Positions 1 to 7,891 of a DNA stretch of 64,000 bases are shown piece by piece. The notes below the pieces were generated by a model. That model did no database searches and was not told the DNA's origin. It saw only the letters and a program-made list of their open reading frames with translations. Origin of the DNA: Polaribacter vadi (GTDB lineage: Bacteria > Bacteroidota > Bacteroidia > Flavobacteriales > Flavobacteriaceae); assembly GCF_018861005.1 (NCBI RefSeq), contig NZ_JAHKQL010000034.1, forward strand, positions 248,001 through 312,000, read 5' to 3'. Each line of letters begins with the position of its first letter. Position 1 is the stretch's first letter. A program made the translations under genes and the position numbers.

Positions 1-342
1 CCCGAACCTAAAAAACATGGTAGAAAAAACCAAATTGAAGGGCATTTAGAAAGTGGACAAAATGTAGTGGTTATAGAAGATTTAATAAGTACAGGTAATA
101 GTAGCTTAAATGCTGTTGCTGCTTTAAAAGAAGCAGGAGCTGTTGTAAAAGGTATGGTTGCTATTTTTTCTTACGGATTTGATGTGGCTACAAAAAATTT
201 CGAAGAAAAAAACGTAAACTTAAAAACGTTAAGTAATTACGAAAACTTGTTAGAACAAGCTTTAGATAGTAGTTACATCTCTGAAAAAGAATGGTTAACA
301 CTACAGAAATGGCGTGCCAACCCTAGTGAATGGAATATTTAA
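1..342 (+). CDS. pyrE: Orotate phosphoribosyltransferase, C-terminal part (5' truncated by window edge)
   Basis: Cytosolic pyrimidine enzyme joining orotate and PRPP to give OMP. The frame is open from base 1, so the gene begins outside the window and only its last 113 residues are present. The first visible residues, KKHGRKNQIEG, match the mobile catalytic loop of the family. The segment VVVIEDLISTGNSS is the PRPP-binding motif (hydrophobic strand, acidic pair, TG loop). The stop at 340-342 lies 13 bases before the next gene, an SRPBCC protein, so the two are probably cotranscribed. The identification rests on two ordered motifs; another phosphoribosyltransferase is unlikely because of the K-x-H-G loop. 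Confidence 0.93.
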   Translation, partial: PEPKKHGRKNQIEGHLESGQNVVVIEDLISTGNSSLNAVAALKEAGAVVKGMVAIFSYGFDVATKNFEEKNVNLKTLSNYENLLEQALDSSYISEKEWLTLQKWRANPSEWNI

Positions 343-355
343 AAGCAAATAATAA

Positions 356-745
356 ATGAACATTAAAGGTAATAAAGTAGTATTGCAAAAATCTCAACAA
401 GAGACTTTTGAATTTTTAACTGAACTAAAAAACTTTGAGCAGTTAATGCCAGAATCTATCCAAAAATTCGAAGTGGATGGAGATTCTTTTATCTTCGGAT
501 TAAAAGGAATGCCAGAAATTAGATTGGTTTTAAAAAGTGCTACTGAGTATTCTAACATAACTTTAGGTGCTGCAAGTAGTAAATTAGATTTTGAATTGGT
601 TGCAGATATTAATGCTATTGATGAAAGTTCATCTGAAGTTCAATTAGATTTTAATGGTCAATTTAATGCAATGATGGCAATGATGGTTAAAAAACCATTA
701 ACCAGTTTTATTGAAACTTTAACCAGTAATTTAGAGAAAATTTAA
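356..745 (+). CDS. SRPBCC (START-like) family protein
   Basis: A 129-residue soluble protein without signal peptide. Alternating strand patterns, a Q-Q-E-T-F-E-F helix start near residue 15 and a long C-terminal amphipathic helix (about 105-129, with an MMAMM patch) fit the helix-grip fold of SRPBCC/START-like proteins, which bind hydrophobic ligands. No catalytic residues can be named and the ligand is unknown. It follows pyrE by 13 bases and its stop codon shares the tetranucleotide TTAA with the stop of convergent birA. The fold call is from overall pattern and from recalling similar proteins beside pyrE in Flavobacteriaceae. Confidence 0.7.
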   Translation: MNIKGNKVVLQKSQQETFEFLTELKNFEQLMPESIQKFEVDGDSFIFGLKGMPEIRLVLKSATEYSNITLGAASSKLDFELVADINAIDESSSEVQLDFNGQFNAMMAMMVKKPLTSFIETLTSNLEKI

Positions 746-1473
746 ACGAAAGAAATTTCTTTAATTCCGAATTCTTTAATGGTTTCATCTTCAACTTCAA
801 CTAAAAGGTTACCAAAACTAGAAATACCTGTAATTTTACCCATAAATAAAACACCATTTTTGTCTTTAAACATAGATGGTGTTTCTTTTTTGTATAATAC
901 GTTTAAATAATCACTTTCTAGTTTTCTATAATTTTTTAAATTTAATTGATTAACTCTTTCTTTTAGATAATTGATTAACTCTAAAAGTAAGTCATCTAAA
1001 TTATAGTTTATGTTAGTTATCATTTTTAATGATGATGCTTTTTCTAAATAATCTGGATAACTTTCTTGGTTTACATTTAGGCCTAAACCAATAATAGATG
1101 AATAAATTTTATTTTTTCTGATGTTATTTTCTATTAAAATGCCACATATTTTCTTATTTGCTGACATAATGTCGTTTGGCCATTTAATAGAAAGAGCTTT
1201 AATGTTGTTTGCAAATAATACATCAAAAATAGCCAAGCTAATTGCAAAATTCAAGTATTTTTGATGATAAATCTCTAAATCAAAATTTGTGATAAATATA
1301 CTGGTAGTAAGGTTTTTATAGGGTTCAGAAATCCAAGTATTAGCTTGTTGTCCTCTACCTTTTGTTTGCTTGTCTGTAACAACAACAGTAAAGTTATCTA
1401 TTGCAGATTTTTGAGACAATTCTTTTAAAAAAGAATTTGTAGAATCAATGGCACTAAGTTTGATTATTTTCAA
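742..1473 (-). CDS. birA: Biotin--[acetyl-CoA-carboxylase] ligase, short form without DNA-binding domain
   Basis: Activates biotin to biotinyl-AMP and attaches it to the biotin carrier protein of acetyl-CoA carboxylase. The 243-residue protein has the biotin/ATP loop GRGQQANTW (about residues 39-47, family GRGRxGRxW), followed by the KWPND motif near residue 100 and KKICGILIE, both typical of the catalytic core. It begins directly with the catalytic domain; the N-terminal winged helix of E. coli BirA is missing, so it should be a ligase and not a biotin-operon repressor. The gene is convergent to the SRPBCC gene and divergent from rsfS. Confidence 0.93.
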   Translation of the reverse strand: MKIIKLSAIDSTNSFLKELSQKSAIDNFTVVVTDKQTKGRGQQANTWISEPYKNLTTSIFITNFDLEIYHQKYLNFAISLAIFDVLFANNIKALSIKWPNDIMSANKKICGILIENNIRKNKIYSSIIGLGLNVNQESYPDYLEKASSLKMITNINYNLDDLLLELINYLKERVNQLNLKNYRKLESDYLNVLYKKETPSMFKDKNGVLFMGKITGISSFGNLLVEVEDETIKEFGIKEISFV

Positions 1474-1530
1474 TTGTTAAATAAAGTGTAAACAAGTTCA
1501 ATATTACATAAAAAACTCGCAAAAAAATAA

Positions 1531-1538
1531 TAACTTTG
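1531..1538 (+). promoter_or_regulatory. Candidate -7 promoter box for the rsfS-ftsH operon
   Basis: TAACTTTG fits the Bacteroidota -7 consensus TAnnTTTG exactly and sits 22 bases upstream of the rsfS ATG, the expected distance for a short leader. I could not find a clear TTG -33 element at 17-21 bases upstream, so the call is moderate. Confidence 0.5.
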
Positions 1539-1560
1539 CTTTTAAATTAGAATAAAATTA

Positions 1561-1929
1561 ATGACAAAAAAACAAGTAAGCACAGACGATTTAATCGCTG
1601 TAATTATTAAAGGTATTGATGATGTTAAAGGAGAAAACATCCAATTACTAGATTTAAGAGAAATAGAAAATACAGTTTGTGATTATTTTGTAGTTTGTTC
1701 AGGTAATTCTAATACGCAAGTAAATGCAATTTCAGGATCTGTACAAAAAATAGTTAGTAAAGAAATACAAGATAAACCTTGGCATATAGAAGGGCAAGGT
1801 AATTCTGAGTGGGTTTTAATGGATTACGTAAATGTTGTAGTTCATATTTTCCAAAAGCAAGTAAGAGATTTTTATGACATAGAAAGTCTTTGGGGTGATG
1901 CTAAAATCACCGAAATTAACCCAATTTAA
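1561..1929 (+). CDS. rsfS: Ribosome silencing factor RsfS
   Basis: Binds uL14 on the large ribosomal subunit and blocks joining with the small subunit in starvation. The 122-residue protein covers the complete RsfS/Iojap domain. Family hallmarks are visible in order: the strand LLDLREIENTVCDYFVVCSG (about 24-43), KPWHIEGQGNSEWVLMDY (about 72-89) and VVVHIFQKQVRDFYDIESLW (about 91-110). It is the first gene of a tight + strand operon; ftsH starts 19 bases after its stop. Length and motifs agree with the family throughout. Confidence 0.95.
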   Translation: MTKKQVSTDDLIAVIIKGIDDVKGENIQLLDLREIENTVCDYFVVCSGNSNTQVNAISGSVQKIVSKEIQDKPWHIEGQGNSEWVLMDYVNVVVHIFQKQVRDFYDIESLWGDAKITEINPI

Positions 1930-1948
1930 ACCTATTGATTTTATAACA

Positions 1949-3910
1949 ATGAGTGATTCAAATAAAGAGAACAAAAGTAATTTGCCAAAATTTAAATTCA
2001 ATTCTTATTGGATTTATGGAGCAATCTTAATCGTAATTATAGCAGTTCAGTTTTTTAATAGTGGAGATTTAGCATCAAAAAGTATTTCTAAAAATAAGTT
2101 TGATGCGATTTTAAAAGCAAATGATATTAAAGAAATTGTTGTTTTAAATAAAGACGTAGCTCAAATATTTTTAACGCAAGAGGCTTTAAAAAAAACGACT
2201 CATAAAGAGTTTACGAATTCTACATTTTACAGACCAGGTTCTGCTGTATATGAGTACAATTTTGGAGATCAAAGAACTTTTGAAGAAAGTGTAGCAAAAG
2301 CAAAACAAGAAAATGATTTAATTGTTGATATAGATAATAAAGAGAGAACTAGCATTTTTGATGCAATTATTGGTTTTTTACCTTTTATTATTTTAATAGC
2401 AGTTTGGTTATTTTTTATGCGTAGAATGTCTGGAGGTGGAAGTGGCTCTGGAGGTGGAGGTCAAATTTTTAGTATCGGAAAATCGAAAGCTAAATTATTT
2501 GATAAAGACACAAAAGTTAAAACAACTTTCGAAAATGTTGCAGGTTTAGAAGGTGCAAAAGAAGAAGTGCAAGAAATTGTAGATTTCTTAAAAAGCCCAG
2601 AAAAATATACTTCATTAGGTGGTAAAATACCAAAAGGAGCTTTATTAGTAGGCCCTCCAGGTACAGGTAAAACTTTATTAGCTAAAGCAGTTGCAGGTGA
2701 AGCAGGTGTGCCTTTTTTCTCTTTATCTGGTTCAGATTTTGTAGAAATGTTTGTTGGTGTGGGTGCTTCTAGAGTGCGTGATTTATTTAAACAAGCACAA
2801 CAAAAATCGCCTTCTATTATTTTTATTGATGAGATTGATGCAATTGGTAGAGCTCGTGGTAAAAATTCTATGACAGGTGGTAATGATGAGAGAGAAAATA
2901 CTTTAAACCAGCTTTTAACAGAAATGGATGGTTTTGGTACAGATACTAATGTAATTGTTATTGCTGCAACAAATAGAGCAGATGTTTTAGATAAAGCATT
3001 AATGAGAGCAGGTCGTTTTGATCGTCAGATTTATGTTGACTTACCAGATATTAGAGAAAGACAAGAAATTTTTGATGTACATATTAAACCATTAAAAATA
3101 GCTAATGATGTTAATGTTGAGTTTTTAGCACAACAAACACCTGGTTTTTCTGGTGCAGATATTGCAAATATGTGTAATGAAGCAGCTTTAATTGCTGCCA
3201 GAAATGGTAAAAAAGCAATACATCATCAAGACTTTTTAGATGCTGTAGATAGAATTGTTGGTGGTTTAGAAAAGAAAAAGAAAGTAATAACACCAAAAGA
3301 GAAAGAAGTAATTGCTTTTCACGAAGCAGGGCATGCTACAGTAAGTTGGATGTTAGAACATGCTGCACCATTAGTAAAAGTTACAATTGTACCTAGAGGT
3401 CAATCTTTAGGAGCTGCTTGGTATTTACCTGCAGAAAGGTTAATTGTACAAACTGAGCAAATGTTAGACGAAATGTGTGCTACTTTAGGTGGTAGAGCTG
3501 CAGAAAAAATTATTTTTAATAAAATCTCTACTGGTGCTTTAAGCGATTTAGAAAAAGTTACCAAACAAGCTAGAGCAATGGTTACTGTTTATGGTTTAAA
3601 TGAAGAAGTAGGGAATATTACTTATTATGATTCTTCTGGTAATGACGCATTTGTTAAACCTTATAGCGAAGAAACTGGAAAGAAAATAGATAGAGAAATC
3701 TCTAAAATGATAGAGTTACAGTATGCAAGAGCTATAGATTTATTATCTAATAATAAAGAAAAATTAACTGTTTTAGCAGAATTATTATTAGAAAAAGAAG
3801 TTATTTTTAAAGATGATTTAGTTAAAATCTTTGGTAAAAGACCTTTTGAAGTTAGTAATAATGAAGAAGTAGAGGTTATAAAAGAAATTGAAACGCCGTC
3901 TATAGATTAG
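1949..3910 (+). CDS. ftsH: ATP-dependent zinc metalloprotease FtsH
   Basis: Membrane-anchored AAA+ protease that extracts and degrades membrane and regulatory proteins as a hexamer. The 653-residue protein has two membrane helices (about 20-36 and 138-157) flanking a periplasmic domain, a Gly/Ser-rich linker (161-171), Walker A GPPGTGKT (235-242), Walker B IIFIDEID (290-297), a second region of homology near 340-360, and the zinc motif HEAGH (458-462). I chose the ATG at 1949: an in-frame ATG at 1895 would overlap the end of rsfS and add 18 residues with no family counterpart. The C-terminal tail is acidic. Second gene of the rsfS operon. Confidence 0.97.
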   Translation: MSDSNKENKSNLPKFKFNSYWIYGAILIVIIAVQFFNSGDLASKSISKNKFDAILKANDIKEIVVLNKDVAQIFLTQEALKKTTHKEFTNSTFYRPGSAVYEYNFGDQRTFEESVAKAKQENDLIVDIDNKERTSIFDAIIGFLPFIILIAVWLFFMRRMSGGGSGSGGGGQIFSIGKSKAKLFDKDTKVKTTFENVAGLEGAKEEVQEIVDFLKSPEKYTSLGGKIPKGALLVGPPGTGKTLLAKAVAGEAGVPFFSLSGSDFVEMFVGVGASRVRDLFKQAQQKSPSIIFIDEIDAIGRARGKNSMTGGNDERENTLNQLLTEMDGFGTDTNVIVIAATNRADVLDKALMRAGRFDRQIYVDLPDIRERQEIFDVHIKPLKIANDVNVEFLAQQTPGFSGADIANMCNEAALIAARNGKKAIHHQDFLDAVDRIVGGLEKKKKVITPKEKEVIAFHEAGHATVSWMLEHAAPLVKVTIVPRGQSLGAAWYLPAERLIVQTEQMLDEMCATLGGRAAEKIIFNKISTGALSDLEKVTKQARAMVTVYGLNEEVGNITYYDSSGNDAFVKPYSEETGKKIDREISKMIELQYARAIDLLSNNKEKLTVLAELLLEKEVIFKDDLVKIFGKRPFEVSNNEEVEVIKEIETPSID

Positions 3911-3931
3911 GTTTCTGATTAAACTTTTTGA

Positions 3932-4516
3932 ATGAATTTTTTTAAGAAAATTTTTAGTATCCCTGATAAAGAGGAAGAAGAGGTTCAAAAACAAGAAGTA
4001 AATCTAGCTTTAGATGATCTTTTTGCACATAATTTTGTAGAAAAAGGTGGTAAATTTTTGTATTGTATAAATAATCAGGAAGTTATAGCTAATTTTAAAA
4101 AAGTTATAGCAGAGAATAACTGGAAAAATATTTTTCTTTTAGATGATAGATTAAGTTCACTTTTAAAAACTAATGATTTAAATATAGTAGATTCTTTTAA
4201 CGATGATCCTACTATATTTACTTCTTGCGAACATTTAATAGCAGATAAAGGAGAAATTCTTTTTTCGTCTAATCAATTAAAAAGTACGCGTTTAAAAGAT
4301 TTTCCAGATAATTTTATTGTTTTTGCAACTACAAGTCAGTTGGTTAAAGATACTAATCAAGGTTTAACAGGTATAAAAACCAAGTTTAAAAAAGATTTAC
4401 CAACCAATATTTCATCAATAAAGAACTATAATAGTAATAATAGTGATGATAACTTTTTAAACTACGGTAACAATAACTCAAAAAACTTATATTTGCTCCT
4501 GCTTGAAGATTTATAA
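3932..4516 (+). CDS. LUD (LutC/YkgG-like) domain protein
   Basis: A 194-residue cytosolic protein related to the LUD domain of lactate-utilisation proteins LutB/LutC. Visible pieces are a Rossmann-like core (residues about 40-160) including SCEHLIADKGEILFSS and FPDNFIVFATTSQLVKD, which resemble the LUD segment placing a conserved acidic/Gly loop before a strand. The C-terminal third is Asn-rich and probably disordered until a short hydrophobic end. It lies between ftsH and cdsA, 2 bases before cdsA, with no lactate genes nearby, so a role in lactate oxidation is doubtful; its actual function is unknown. Confidence 0.68.
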   Translation: MNFFKKIFSIPDKEEEEVQKQEVNLALDDLFAHNFVEKGGKFLYCINNQEVIANFKKVIAENNWKNIFLLDDRLSSLLKTNDLNIVDSFNDDPTIFTSCEHLIADKGEILFSSNQLKSTRLKDFPDNFIVFATTSQLVKDTNQGLTGIKTKFKKDLPTNISSIKNYNSNNSDDNFLNYGNNNSKNLYLLLLEDL

Positions 4517-4518
4517 AT

Positions 4519-5313
4519 ATGCGCAACCTTTTAAGAAGGAGTTTTTCTGGAATTGTTTACATTTTAATTTTTATTTCTGCGATTCTTTTTTCAAAAGAAT
4601 CATACATTATATTAATTACACTATTTGGCTTTCTTTGTATTTGGGAATTTTCTAAAATTGCTCAACTTAAAAGTTATGCTGCCTATTTGTTTTTTCCTCT
4701 TATTTTGTTTTTATTATTAAAAAGACAAAATAGTTTTGCAACTATTGGTATTTTAATTATTAATTTATTGTCATCAATATTATTAATCTATCAATTATTT
4801 GCTAAAAAAGAGATTAAATTCACAGATGACAGATCTAAATTAGGACTAACAATTCGTTATGTAATTTTTTCGATGTGCTTTTTAGTCATGTTGCCATTTT
4901 ATGAAGATAGTTTTCATCCTTATTTAATGATTAGCATATTATCATTAATTTGGGTAAATGATTCTTTTGCTTTTTTAGTTGGTAAAAACTTTGGGAAAAA
5001 TAAATTATTTCCATCAGTATCACCTAAAAAAACAATTGAAGGTCTTCTTGGAGGTTTGGTTTTTGCAATTATTACAGGCTTTATCATTAGTAAATATAAT
5101 ACAGATTTTACAACACTTAACTGGCTTATAATTGCTGTTATAGTATCTTTAATAGGTACAGTTGGAGATTTGGTAGAATCTAAATTTAAAAGACAAGCAA
5201 ATATAAAAGACAGTGGAAATATTATGCCTGGTCATGGAGGTATTTTAGACAGGTTAGATAGTTTGTTGTTTGCTGCACCCTTTGTATATTTGTATATTAA
5301 CTATATAATTTAA
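4519..5313 (+). CDS. cdsA: Phosphatidate cytidylyltransferase
   Basis: Makes CDP-diacylglycerol from phosphatidate and CTP at the inner membrane. The 264-residue protein is strongly hydrophobic with about seven or eight membrane helices. The C-terminal signature is present: SPKKTIEG (about 171-178) followed by GDLVESKFKRQANIKDSG and PGHGGILDRLDS (about 217-249), containing the acidic metal-binding residues of the CdsA family. Psd starts 2 bases downstream, so the two successive phospholipid steps are cotranscribed. Confidence 0.95.
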   Translation: MRNLLRRSFSGIVYILIFISAILFSKESYIILITLFGFLCIWEFSKIAQLKSYAAYLFFPLILFLLLKRQNSFATIGILIINLLSSILLIYQLFAKKEIKFTDDRSKLGLTIRYVIFSMCFLVMLPFYEDSFHPYLMISILSLIWVNDSFAFLVGKNFGKNKLFPSVSPKKTIEGLLGGLVFAIITGFIISKYNTDFTTLNWLIIAVIVSLIGTVGDLVESKFKRQANIKDSGNIMPGHGGILDRLDSLLFAAPFVYLYINYII

Positions 5314-5315
5314 CT

Positions 5316-5972
5316 ATGTTTCGATTTCATAAAGAAGGCTATAAAATAATATCAATCACTTTTATTATTGCTATTGCAGCAATTTTTTTGGCAGAAAAAT
5401 TTATTGATATTTATTGGCTTGTTAAAGCAATTCAAATAATAGTTTTAGCTTTTGTTATAATAGTACTTCAGTTTTTTAGAAACCCTACAAGAGTTGGTGT
5501 TTTAGAAGATCATACCATTATTGCACCTGTAGATGGTAAAGTTGTAGTTATAGAAGAAGTAGAAGAACCAGAATATTTTAAAGATAAAAGAATACAAGTT
5601 TCTATTTTTATGTCGCCAATAAATGTACATGTTACTAGATATGCAATGAGTGGTATAATTAAATATAGTAAATATCATCCAGGTAAATATTTAGTGGCTT
5701 GGCATCCAAAAGCATCAACAGAAAATGAAAGAACAACTGTTGTTATAGAAAATAAAACTGTAGGTGAAATTTTATACAGACAAATTGCTGGTGCTTTAGC
5801 AAAAAGGATTGTAAATTATGCTAAAGAAGGAGATAAAGTAGTGCAAAGTACAGATGCAGGTTTTATTAAATTTGGTTCTAGAGTTGATGTTTATTTACCA
5901 TTAGGTACTAAAATTAATGTAAAATTAGGAGATAAAGTTAAAGGTGGTGTCCAAGTTATCGCAGAAAAATAG
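5316..5972 (+). CDS. psd: Phosphatidylserine decarboxylase, pyruvoyl-dependent
   Basis: Converts phosphatidylserine to phosphatidylethanolamine. The 218-residue proenzyme has two N-terminal hydrophobic helices (about 10-50), then the conserved core with IAPVDGKVV (about 69-77), SIFMSPINVHVTR (about 96-108) and the self-cleavage site KFGSRVD (about 189-195), where the Gly-Ser bond splits and Ser becomes the pyruvoyl cofactor. The size matches the short bacterial/archaeal-type enzyme. Its 3' end overlaps the next reading frame (acyl-CoA-binding protein) by 29 bases. Confidence 0.94.
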   Translation: MFRFHKEGYKIISITFIIAIAAIFLAEKFIDIYWLVKAIQIIVLAFVIIVLQFFRNPTRVGVLEDHTIIAPVDGKVVVIEEVEEPEYFKDKRIQVSIFMSPINVHVTRYAMSGIIKYSKYHPGKYLVAWHPKASTENERTTVVIENKTVGEILYRQIAGALAKRIVNYAKEGDKVVQSTDAGFIKFGSRVDVYLPLGTKINVKLGDKVKGGVQVIAEK

Positions 5973-6252
5973 AAATAATTCAGACGATTTAGATGAAAAG
6001 TTTAAAACGGCTTTTAAAAAAATATCTGAATTAAAAGAAGCAGTTGCACCAGACAACATGCTAAAATTGTATGCTTATTATAAGCAAGCAAATTTTGGTA
6101 ATAAATTTTCTAATAACAATGAATTAGATGTTAGAAATGCTTTTAAATTTAATGCTTGGATGCAATTAAATGGTATGTCTGTAAAGGAAGCAAAACAAGA
6201 ATACATTACACTTGCAAATATAATTTTAAATAGTAAAAATCTAAAATCATGA
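5944..6252 (+). CDS. Acyl-CoA-binding protein (ACBP family)
   Basis: Small four-helix protein expected to bind long-chain acyl-CoA in the cytosol and buffer it for lipid synthesis. The core LDEKFKTAFKKISELK, then MLKLYAYYKQANFG and FNAWMQLNGMSVKEAKQEYI, match the ACBP helices, including the Tyr/Lys ligand-binding positions (YKQ) and the K-x-x-A-W-like segment. No ATG precedes the family core; the only upstream starts are GTG at 5944 or 5947, inside psd, so the start is uncertain and translational coupling to psd is likely. It overlaps the downstream YceI gene by four bases. Confidence 0.85.
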   Translation: MVSKLSQKNRNNSDDLDEKFKTAFKKISELKEAVAPDNMLKLYAYYKQANFGNKFSNNNELDVRNAFKFNAWMQLNGMSVKEAKQEYITLANIILNSKNLKS

Positions 6253-6884
6253 AAAAAATAAGTATTATTTCTTTTTTAATTGTAGCAACAGCATTTAATT
6301 TTTCTGCTTGTAAATCAGAAACAAAAAAAGAAGAAAATAAAGAAGCTAAAACTACAGAAGTTAAAACTAGTTCAGCAGCTTTTTCTGTAGCAAATGCAAA
6401 AAACGATATTAAATTTACAGCTTATAAAACTACAGAAAAAATTGGGGTAGGAGGTCAGTTTGATAAAATTGATATTATTGCTGGAGGTGAAGGTAATTCT
6501 GTTAAAGAAGCTATTAACAACACTGAATTTTCTATACCTGTTAGTAGTTTAGCTACTAAAGATAGCAGTAGAGATTTTAAAATTAGAAAGTTTTTCTTTG
6601 GTGCAATGGCTGATACAAAATTGCTTACTGGTAAATTATCTTTAACTACAGATAAAGATGGTATTGCTAAAATTACAATGAATGGTAAAACAGAAGATGT
6701 ACTTTTTACTTACACAATTGTAGATAAAACTTTTAATATGCAAACTACAATTGATATTAATAATTGGAATGCAGGTGAAGCTTTAGCGTCTTTAAATAAA
6801 GTTTGTGAAATTTTACATACAGGTGCAGATGGAGTTTCTAAAACTTGGAGCGATGTTGCTTTAAATATTACAACAACATTCTAA
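6249..6884 (+). CDS. YceI-family lipoprotein
   Basis: A 211-residue lipoprotein: N-terminal signal with lipobox FSAC (Cys at about residue 21), a charged Lys/Glu/Thr-rich linker to about residue 43, then a YceI-like lipocalin-fold barrel that in characterised members holds an isoprenoid or other lipid. Visible matches are FTAYKTTEKIGVGGQF near 56-71, SSRDFKIRKFFFG near 105 and the C-terminal strand VSKTWSDVALNITTTF. Its start overlaps the ACBP stop (ATGA-type), ending the rsfS operon. The lipid ligand is unknown. Confidence 0.88.
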   Translation: MKKISIISFLIVATAFNFSACKSETKKEENKEAKTTEVKTSSAAFSVANAKNDIKFTAYKTTEKIGVGGQFDKIDIIAGGEGNSVKEAINNTEFSIPVSSLATKDSSRDFKIRKFFFGAMADTKLLTGKLSLTTDKDGIAKITMNGKTEDVLFTYTIVDKTFNMQTTIDINNWNAGEALASLNKVCEILHTGADGVSKTWSDVALNITTTF

Positions 6885-6888
6885 GATT

Positions 6889-7767
6889 TTAAAATAAAGT
6901 ATTTAATGCTTTTTTAAGCGTTTTAAATCGAAAAGAATACCCATTCTTTTCGATTTTTTTTGCAGAAATTCTACTACCTTCTAAAAGTATTTTTGCCATA
7001 TTTCCAAATATTACTTTCAACATAAAACTAGGTACACCAATACCCAAATATGGTTTTTTTATACTTTTTGCCAATTCTTTAGAAAAAGTTGCACTTGTTT
7101 GATGTTCTGGAGCAACAGCATTAAAAATTCCTGATAAATTATCATTTATTGTTTTAAAATATATTTGGCAAAGATCTTCTATATGAATCCATGGCATATA
7201 TTGTTTACCAGAACCTAAAGGTGTAATAATTGGCGTTTTCATTTTTTCTAATGCACCACCTTTTTCTGATAAAACAACACCAGTTCTTAAAATAGTTACT
7301 GGTATATTTAAGGTTTTAAATTGATGTGCAGCATCTTCCCATTTTTGGCAAACTTCACCTAAAAAATCGTTACCAACTTTATCTGATTCTTCAAAAATTT
7401 TATCAGTAGTAATAGCTCCATAATAACCAATTCCAGAAGCAGAAATAAAACCTTTTAGATTTAAATTATGTTCTTTAATTTTATGAAAAAGTAAGTTTGC
7501 AGTATCAACTCTACTATCAATAATTATTTTTTTTCTTTCGTTTGTCCAACGTTTATCAGCAATACCTGCACCAGCTAAATGAATAATATAATCTACATTT
7601 TCTAAGGCTTTTTTATCAATATAATTTTTAGAAATATCCCATTTATATTCGTTATTCTTCTTCGGATTTCTACTTAGAACAATAACTTCATGTTTGTTCT
7701 TTAATAACAATTCTGTAAGTTTTGTACCTACTAAACCTGTACCACCTGTAATAATAATCTTAGCCAT
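6889..7767 (-). CDS. TIGR01777-family NAD-dependent epimerase (SDR superfamily)
   Basis: A 292-residue extended short-chain dehydrogenase/reductase of the SulA-like epimerase family. The N-terminus has the nucleotide-binding GGTGLVGTKL (about 7-16), then DYIIHLAGAGIADKRW (about 59-74), the SASGIGYYG active-site region with Tyr (about 108-116) and PWIHIEDL (about 192-199), a family signature. Substrate unknown. The gene is convergent to the YceI gene with only four bases between the stops, and its 3' end carries the stem-loop listed separately as a + strand terminator. Confidence 0.9.
   Translation of the reverse strand: MAKIIITGGTGLVGTKLTELLLKNKHEVIVLSRNPKKNNEYKWDISKNYIDKKALENVDYIIHLAGAGIADKRWTNERKKIIIDSRVDTANLLFHKIKEHNLNLKGFISASGIGYYGAITTDKIFEESDKVGNDFLGEVCQKWEDAAHQFKTLNIPVTILRTGVVLSEKGGALEKMKTPIITPLGSGKQYMPWIHIEDLCQIYFKTINDNLSGIFNAVAPEHQTSATFSKELAKSIKKPYLGIGVPSFMLKVIFGNMAKILLEGSRISAKKIEKNGYSFRFKTLKKALNTLF
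6925..6960 (+). terminator. Intrinsic terminator of the rsfS-yceI operon, inside the convergent epimerase gene
   Basis: A 14-bp perfect stem (6925-6938 with 6943-6956) closes a 4-base loop and runs into seven T residues on the + strand (6954-6960). It begins 41 bases after the yceI stop. The same bases encode residues of the epimerase C-terminus (KKIEKNGYSFRF) on the opposite strand. Confidence 0.85.
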
Positions 7768-7891
7768 ATAACAAATTTAATTATTTTTTGTTTAATCTTT
7801 TTTAAATATGATAAAACAAATCTATGTACACATATATTAAAGCAATGTTAATCTTTATTTTTTAAGTTGATAAAGCTGTATTTTTATACTG

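Noticed and set aside
1895..1948. Upstream ATG extending FtsH by 18 residues
   Set aside because: It lies inside rsfS and the extension has no counterpart in FtsH; the ATG at 1949 gives a typical N-terminus.
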